From NCBI GenBank assembly GCA_012799755.1, contig JAAZKQ010000232.1, forward strand, positions 1 to 9,610: a stretch of 9,610 nucleotides of DNA, read 5' to 3'. This document shows positions 5,251 to 9,610 of the stretch, piece after piece (position 1 is the first letter of the stretch; every line of letters begins with the position of its first letter). A program made the position numbers and the translations under genes. Below the pieces are notes generated by a model, which searched no databases, was not told the origin of the DNA, and saw only the letters and a list, made by a program, of their open reading frames with translations. This DNA comes from Lentisphaerota bacterium (lineage in GTDB: Bacteria > Verrucomicrobiota > Lentisphaeria > Oligosphaerales > Oligosphaeraceae).

Positions 5251-7656
5251 ATGCGTCGAAGCTTCGTTGTTGCAGCAATCATGTGTCTGTTTGGTCTGGC
5301 CGCAATGGCCGCTGAGATGCGTCTTGAGCAGTCGCCGTTATATGGTCAGGTCGCGATCCTGAGCGAGGGGCCGGTCCGCCTTGACGTAGCGTTGACTGAG
5401 GGTTGTCGCCTCGTTTCCTGGCAGCTTGCCGGCCAGGAGATACTCTACGCCGGTCGCAGCTGGGGCGGCGATGCCTACGACCGCTACCAAGTCGGCGAGC
5501 AATCCGGCGATACTCGCCGGCTGCCTCCCGTCGCCGTTGACGCCTTGCGCCAAGATGGCCTGGTGGCGCTGCGGGCGCGTTTCCAGCTGCCCGGCGGCGC
5601 CACCCTTCAACGCATTATCGCCTTGAGCGCCGAGGGCCTTTTCATTGAGAGCAGTTTCAGCGGCGGGCAAGGGCCTTGGTACGAATTCGCGGTGCATTTG
5701 GCACGCAGCAAGGCACTGCCGCTGGCCGTGATTTACCCCGAGGGCGACAAACTGTCGTCGCGCCCCTTGCAGCCCGGTGAGAACTACGGCGGCCTGCCGG
5801 CGGCACTGGCGGTCACAGGCTGGCGGGACGGCTGGTCACTCATCTGGCATTGCGGTGAGGGCATGAGTTTTCATCCCCGGGTTTGGGGCGACAACCTGTC
5901 CTTCGGCCTAGCGGGTACCTACGGCGGCACGCCGTTGCGCGTGTCCTGTCAATGGCGACAGGGCGATATCGCCGAAGACAGCGCCCTGCCCTCAGCGCCG
6001 CCCTGCTCCGACTGCGCCGGCGACTGGTCGCCGCTGTCTTTCACCGTTGCCGAACAGCCACGGGCGGAAGTCTGCGCCATCGCCCGCGACTTCGGCTTCT
6101 ATGGCGTTTGCAATAGCGACCCAAACTACATGGCGCCGCTGGCCGCCGCCGGCATCCGCTGGGTGCGCATGGGCAATTTCTCCTGGTCGGCTTGCGAAGG
6201 CAATGCCGGTCAACGCGACTTCAGCGCCGCTGATGCTGCCCTGGCCGCTGCTGAAAAAGAAGGCATGGCTGTCATTGCTACGTTCAGCGGCACGCCCGCC
6301 TGGGCCGGCATGGACGGCAGCCGTACTGCCGTGCCCAAGGATTGGCAGCAATGGCGTGAACACGTTGCGCAGACCGTCGCCAGCTTCCGCGAGCGCGTAC
6401 ACGTATGGGAAATCTGGAATGAGCCCGACATCAGGCAGTTCTGGAAGGGCAGCGTTGAGGACTACGTCCAACTCCTGCGTGTTGCCTACCAAGCCGCCAA
6501 GGAAGCCGATCCAGCCTGTCTGGTCATGAGCGCCGGGCTGGACGGCATGGGCGAGAGCTATTTCGTCCGCATGTTGGCTCTCGGCGCCGCCGACGCCTTT
6601 GATTTGGTCGGCTTCCATCCCTACGCCAACCACGTCGGCGGCGCCGAGCATCGCCTGCGCATGATGCAGCGCATCATGGCCTACCACGGCATCAACAGGC
6701 CCATGTGGATTACGGAAGTCGGTTGGCAATCCGGCGGCTGGAAGGGCGGCCCCGGGGTGGTCGCGTCTGAAGAGATTAAAGCCGCCCGGCTGAGCGAGGC
6801 ATACCAGCGCCTTTCTGCGTACGCCGACGTCGTCTGCTGGTACACCGGCGTCGAGCCCGGCCAAATGTACGGCCTGCTGCAACCTGTAGGCACGCGGGGC
6901 TTCGTCCTCACTCCCGCTTGGTTCGCGTTGCGCGAACTGGCCATGCCGGCAAGCAGCGATCTGCGCATTGAGGCGCCGGAGCAAGTGACCCTGCGCGCCG
7001 GTGAGGACAATGCGCTGCCGGCAACCATTCATGGTCAACAGCCCATGCAAGTGCGCTGGCTCGGCATGGAGCCGGAATGGGCGCTCAACGCCGGCGACAC
7101 GCCCATGAGCGGCAAGACTCACGACGCCACGCTGCGCCTGCGCCTCCCCGCCCATCTCCGTCCCGGCAGTCGCCACCTGCTGCTAAGCGTGCAGAATCAG
7201 CAGGGCCGACATATCGCCAGTCATGCCGTCGCCATCAACATCGAAAACAGCGGTAGTTACTGCGAACTAAAGCTCAGTGGCGACTGGATTCGGCGCCTGG
7301 ACCAGGAGGGCAAAGGCGTCGGCAACTGGACGCCGGCGAGCAACCTTGCGCTCAAGGCCGGCGAGGGCTTTATGCAGCCCGTCCGCCCAGCCAACCAGGG
7401 CAATACTGACGAACGCCTGGCCCTGACCCTGAGCGGCAGCGCCGCGGCCTGGTTTGAGCCCCAAGCCGAAAGCGTCGCCGTGCCGGCCGGCAAACGCGGC
7501 TGGGTCGGCCTGCGCGCCCGCGTGCCTGCGGACACTCCCACGGGCACCTACACCCTCAATGTGCTCATTCAGTCAACGACCTTCCCCGATGTCCGTGCTG
7601 AATGGCAGGGCAGCTACTCCATCGTCCATCCCAAGGACGCCAAGGCAAACCCCTAA
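5251..7656 (+). CDS. secreted clan-A glycoside hydrolase (GH39/GH5-like barrel), multidomain
   Basis: 801 residues. A signal peptide is clear: MRR, a hydrophobic stretch to about residue 18, and probable cleavage after AMA (residue 20). Residues about 22-270 form a beta-rich domain I cannot name. A TIM-barrel hydrolase follows at about 275-570, with WEIWNEP at 386-392 (E391, acid/base) and WITEVGW at 486-492 (E489, nucleophile). This is the two-glutamate layout of retaining clan-A enzymes, with FHPYAN (about 455-460) between. Residues about 572-680 look Ig-like, and about 685-793 resemble a NEW3-type beta-sandwich (GVGNWTPASN, and PAGKRGWVGLRARVPADTPTGTYTL). It should cleave a glycan outside the cytoplasm; GH39 xylosidase- or iduronidase-like activity is a guess. 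The ATG at 5251 is fixed by AGGAG just upstream and by the signal peptide. Repeat modules lie on both sides. Catalytic assignment is strong; family and substrate are not. Confidence 0.88.
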   Translation: MRRSFVVAAIMCLFGLAAMAAEMRLEQSPLYGQVAILSEGPVRLDVALTEGCRLVSWQLAGQEILYAGRSWGGDAYDRYQVGEQSGDTRRLPPVAVDALRQDGLVALRARFQLPGGATLQRIIALSAEGLFIESSFSGGQGPWYEFAVHLARSKALPLAVIYPEGDKLSSRPLQPGENYGGLPAALAVTGWRDGWSLIWHCGEGMSFHPRVWGDNLSFGLAGTYGGTPLRVSCQWRQGDIAEDSALPSAPPCSDCAGDWSPLSFTVAEQPRAEVCAIARDFGFYGVCNSDPNYMAPLAAAGIRWVRMGNFSWSACEGNAGQRDFSAADAALAAAEKEGMAVIATFSGTPAWAGMDGSRTAVPKDWQQWREHVAQTVASFRERVHVWEIWNEPDIRQFWKGSVEDYVQLLRVAYQAAKEADPACLVMSAGLDGMGESYFVRMLALGAADAFDLVGFHPYANHVGGAEHRLRMMQRIMAYHGINRPMWITEVGWQSGGWKGGPGVVASEEIKAARLSEAYQRLSAYADVVCWYTGVEPGQMYGLLQPVGTRGFVLTPAWFALRELAMPASSDLRIEAPEQVTLRAGEDNALPATIHGQQPMQVRWLGMEPEWALNAGDTPMSGKTHDATLRLRLPAHLRPGSRHLLLSVQNQQGRHIASHAVAINIENSGSYCELKLSGDWIRRLDQEGKGVGNWTPASNLALKAGEGFMQPVRPANQGNTDERLALTLSGSAAAWFEPQAESVAVPAGKRGWVGLRARVPADTPTGTYTLNVLIQSTTFPDVRAEWQGSYSIVHPKDAKANP

Positions 7657-7676
7657 GCATCCCTTCTCGGCTCAGC

Positions 7677-7693
7677 GCCCGGCGGGCATTTTT
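7677..7693 (+). terminator. possible intrinsic terminator after the glycoside hydrolase
   Basis: GCCC-GGC-GGGC (7677-7687) is followed by A and five T (7689-7693), 20 nt past the stop codon. The stem is short (4 bp, all G-C), so the call is modest. It would separate transcription of the hydrolase from the genes at 8155 onward. Confidence 0.4.
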
Positions 7694-7740
7694 AGACCGT
7701 CCTTTCAGGGCATTCTGCTGCTTTGCGAGCGCTTAGCACC

Positions 7741-7863
7741 GTTTGCGGGATCATGTGCCGCTGCGGGCTGCAAGCCCACAGCACGGTTGGCGCATGCGTG
7801 TGCTTGGGTTTTCGTTTGCGTGGTCGTGTGCCGCTGCGGGCTGCAAGCCTGCGGCACGGTCGG
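7741..7863. repeat. second locus of the 74-bp repeat, about one and two-thirds copies
   Basis: A unit runs from 7741 to 7813 (73 bp, one T lost from the T-run), and a partial unit from 7814 to about 7863. In the second, compensating changes make GTGCCGC (7828-7834) fully complementary to GCGGCAC (7851-7857) around the GGGCT-GCA-AGCC core, so the hairpin is longer than in the central copies. That is consistent with selection on structure, but it is one example. Confidence 0.85.
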
Positions 7864-7974
7864 AAAACAGGCGCTGTCTTGGCGACATGTGCTCTTTGAC
7901 TTGCCTCGGCGAGGCAATACCATGAGTGTTGTGTCGCGCACTGGGGCACAGTTATCAATGGGTGGCCGGTTACA

Positions 7975-8154
7975 TGCACAGGGCAACTACCCTAGCGGCA
8001 GGCGATCTGGCATCAGCGCCGGGCTGTGTTACTGTATCGGACAGCTCATTTGGGGACGGCTGCATCAGTCGTCCGCGCAAAGCGGATTGGATACCCCCTC
8101 CTTTGAACCCTGCCATTCCCGCAGTCCTTGCAAGCATCAGGAGATCACGTCAAT
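7975..8154 (+). promoter_or_regulatory. leader upstream of the EEP-family gene
   Basis: This is unique sequence after the repeat end. CTGGCA (8007-8012) and TACTGT (8030-8035) are 17 bp apart and could be a weak promoter, matching the standard boxes at 4/6 and 3/6. The ribosome binding site AGGAGA (8139-8144) is 10 nt from the ATG at 8155. Nothing else is evident. Confidence 0.25.
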
Positions 8155-9030
8155 ATGAATCATCTCGGCGGCTTTTTTCTCAGCGGCATGCTCTGTCTTT
8201 CCGGCGCGGCTTTTTCCCAAGTGGCACTGAGTCCCGGCGCGGACCTGCGTATGATGGCTTTCAATATCTGGGGCGATTACTTCAAGAATCCCGTTGAGGA
8301 ACGCGATCTTGCCATCGCCGACGTCATTCTGCGCTACCAGCCGGACGTCGTCGCCCTGCAGGAAGTCACCGCGAATTGGTGGAGTTCCCGGCTTTTCAGC
8401 GCCCTCGCGGCCGGCTATGCGCCCGTCAGCGGCCAGACCGACGGCAAGACCAATTTCACGCCATTGCTCTACAAAAAAGAGCGTTTCGCCCTCGTGGCGG
8501 CAGGCTGGGATTTGTTCCACGAAAAACTCGACCGCAGCAAAGGCGTGACCTGGGCCGTCCTGCAAGACCGGCAGCAAGACAAGCGCTTTGCCGCCTTTTC
8601 CACCCACTACTGGTGGCAGGGCACGCCTGAGAGCAACTACATCCGCACAGTCAATTCCGACATGCTGCTCAAGCGCCTGGACGCTCTGCGCAGCCAATAT
8701 GGCTGCCATGTCTTCGGCGGCGGCGACTTCAACTGCTGGGTTGGCAGCGACCCCCTCGAAAAGCTCCGGCAAAATGGCTACGTCAGCGCGCAGGATATCG
8801 CTGACATCGCGTCGCCTGAAAGCTCCCACCACGGCGACCCGCGCCGCGGCGATGACGGCAAGTACCACGGCACTCCCAAGCCCGAGAAAAACGAAAAACG
8901 CTACTCCATTGACCACCTGCTGGTCGCGCCGGAGCAAGTTCACGTCCACCGCCTGCATGTCGTCCTCGATCAGGACGCGCTTGACGCCTCCGACCACTCC
9001 CCGATCTTTATGGATATCAGCCTCAAATAA
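8155..9030 (+). CDS. secreted endonuclease/exonuclease/phosphatase (DNase I-fold) family enzyme
   Basis: 291 residues. The N terminus (MNHLGGFFLSGMLCLSGAAFS) is a hydrophobic signal-like segment lacking the usual basic residues, with possible cleavage after AFS at residue 21. The DNase I-fold catalytic set is complete: N37 (AFNIWG), E70 (ALQEVT, metal ligand), H151 (STHYWW), D191 and N193 (GGDFN), D253 (SIDHLLV), and D280 and H281 (SDHSPIF). The family cleaves phosphodiester or phosphomonoester bonds in DNA, phosphoinositides, sphingomyelin or sugar phosphates; the substrate is unknown. The start at 8155 is chosen over in-frame TTG at 8128 because AGGAGA precedes it and the signal segment begins there. 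The oxidoreductase gene follows after 66 nt. Signal-peptide cleavage is uncertain without the basic N-region; family assignment is firm. Confidence 0.9.
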   Translation: MNHLGGFFLSGMLCLSGAAFSQVALSPGADLRMMAFNIWGDYFKNPVEERDLAIADVILRYQPDVVALQEVTANWWSSRLFSALAAGYAPVSGQTDGKTNFTPLLYKKERFALVAAGWDLFHEKLDRSKGVTWAVLQDRQQDKRFAAFSTHYWWQGTPESNYIRTVNSDMLLKRLDALRSQYGCHVFGGGDFNCWVGSDPLEKLRQNGYVSAQDIADIASPESSHHGDPRRGDDGKYHGTPKPEKNEKRYSIDHLLVAPEQVHVHRLHVVLDQDALDASDHSPIFMDISLK

Positions 9031-9041
9031 AACCTTCGCGC

Positions 9042-9062
9042 CGCCGGCGTCACCGTCGGCAC
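9042..9062 (+). other. small hairpin between the EEP and oxidoreductase genes
   Basis: GCCGGCG and CGTCGGC can pair with one G-T wobble around a TCAC loop in the 66-nt gap. No T-run follows, so it is not a terminator. It may affect mRNA stability, or be chance in GC-rich DNA. Confidence 0.25.
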
Positions 9063-9096
9063 GCAGCAAACAACAAACACGAAAGAGAGGATCCAC

Positions 9097-9610
9097 ATGG
9101 CAAACGACGTAACCTGGCTCCTTTTGGGCGCCGGCAATATCGCCAAAATCCGCGCCGGCGCGGCCTTGCGTGATGCGGTAGGCTCCAAACTGGTGGCAAT
9201 CTGCGACCGCGACCGCGACCGCGCCGAAGCCCTCGCCACTCAACTGCAATTATCCGTACCCATCTACAGTGACTACGACCAGGCACTGGCCGAAAGCAGC
9301 GCCGAGGCGGTCTATATTGCCACCCAGGCGCCGGCACATGTGCCCTGTTCGCTCAAAGCCATGGCCGCCGGCAAGCACTTCCTTTGTGAAAAGCCACTGG
9401 GCATGGATGGGCAAGATGCCGCCTCGCTCTACCAGGCAGCCAAAAACTCGCCGCTGGTCTGTTCCTGCTCCGATTACCGGCGCCTATCCGAGCACATCAA
9501 GCTCGTCGAAAATCTCGTTCAGAGCGGCGAATTGGGCGAGTTGACCTTCGGCTGGATGAACTGGTTCGCCGGCCCCAGCGCCTGCGGCAACACGCCGCTG
9601 TCCCGCGCGG
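9097..9610 (+). CDS. Gfo/Idh/MocA-family NAD(P)-dependent oxidoreductase, 5' part only
   Basis: 171 residues are visible before the window ends. LLLGAGNIAKI (8-18) is the Rossmann glycine-rich dinucleotide loop, AICDRD (34-39) carries the acidic residue after the second strand, and YIATQAPAHVP (73-83) and CEKPLG (97-102, K99) are the family signature; the lysine of EKP is the conserved active-site residue. These enzymes oxidise or reduce sugars, inositols and related polyols, usually in the cytoplasm. The ATG at 9097 has AGAGAGG ending 6 nt upstream. A GCGACC hexamer is repeated three times near 9203-9220, encoding the alternating DRDRDR at 37-42. The gene lies 66 nt after the EEP gene, probably in one transcript. 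The substrate-binding C-terminal domain is outside, so specificity cannot be inferred. Confidence 0.93.
   Translation, partial: MANDVTWLLLGAGNIAKIRAGAALRDAVGSKLVAICDRDRDRAEALATQLQLSVPIYSDYDQALAESSAEAVYIATQAPAHVPCSLKAMAAGKHFLCEKPLGMDGQDAASLYQAAKNSPLVCSCSDYRRLSEHIKLVENLVQSGELGELTFGWMNWFAGPSACGNTPLSRA

Larger units (their letters stand above)
7657..7974. repeat. mosaic repeat cluster E3, related to E1 and E2
   Basis: This stretch has no gene and reuses parts of both central modules. At about 7688-7710, ATTTTTAGACCGTCC followed by TTTCAGGGC is a diverged form of the E1 section at 4520-4542. At 7723-7863 there is TTGCGAGCGCTTAGCACC, matching 4713-4733 with small gaps, and then the 74-bp repeat. 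A module end sequence (GTTATCAATGGGTGGCC, continuing to 7974) closes it in the same orientation as the right ends of E1 and E2. A matching left end was not found; it may be missing or eroded next to the stop codon at 7656. TTGCCTC-GGC-GAGGCAA at 7901-7917 is a further small palindrome. Confidence 0.6.

Noticed and set aside
4698..5315. Plus-strand open frame of 205 codons across module E2
   Set aside because: It translates the 74-bp tandem repeat in successive frames (74 is not a multiple of three), has Cys/Ala-rich repetitive product, no ribosome binding site, and overlaps the start of the hydrolase gene.
5992..7176. Minus-strand open frame of 394 codons opposite the glycoside hydrolase
   Set aside because: It is a shadow of the coding frame with the catalytic motifs; no start signal or recognisable domain.
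7454..8158. Plus-strand open frame of 234 codons bridging the hydrolase end and the E3 repeats
   Set aside because: Its first part is out of frame with the hydrolase and the rest is repeat DNA.
8137..9249. Minus-strand open frame of 370 codons opposite the EEP and oxidoreductase genes
   Set aside because: It crosses two clear plus-strand genes and their gap, and has no family motif.

Overview
The window is GC-rich bacterial DNA with two gene blocks that diverge from a repeat-filled spacer. I name no species. The mix of a secreted clan-A glycosidase, a secreted DNase I-fold enzyme and a Gfo/Idh/MocA oxidoreductase, beside a variant aspartate carbamoyltransferase, recalls PVC-superphylum bacteria (Lentisphaerae/Planctomycetes-like). 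That is an impression from gene content, not a proof.

Left block (positions 1-4128, all minus strand, transcribed right to left): argB (N-acetylglutamate kinase), argF (ornithine carbamoyltransferase), a pyrB-like aspartate carbamoyltransferase, a class II aldolase, and folE (GTP cyclohydrolase I, cut by the left edge). The gaps are 34, 74, 40 and 41 nt, so this looks like one operon. It joins two arginine steps, the committed pyrimidine step and the first step from GTP to folate/pterins. Both carbamoyltransferases use carbamoyl phosphate. pyrB is split by a single-base frameshift at about 1404-1413. Both halves keep all expected active-site residues, and the break falls on CTT-TGG-C, which resembles known +1 slippage sites.

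Central spacer (4129-5250): no credible gene. It holds two adjacent modules (4241-4675 and 4682-5134), each bounded by the same 24-bp sequence in inverted orientation. The first module is full of strong hairpins. The second carries three and a third copies of a 74-bp tandem repeat and an inverted array of 9-bp units. A related mosaic of the same parts lies at about 7657-7974, with one recognisable end sequence. These look like MITE-like or structured dispersed repeats.

Right block (5251-9610, plus strand): an 801-residue secreted glycoside hydrolase with a clan-A barrel, a secreted endonuclease/exonuclease/phosphatase-family enzyme, and the start of a Gfo/Idh/MocA oxidoreductase that runs off the right edge. 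The last two are 66 nt apart and probably co-transcribed. The hydrolase is separated from them by the third repeat cluster and a possible terminator. The block suggests breakdown of an external glycan followed by oxidation of a sugar, but no substrate can be read from the sequence.
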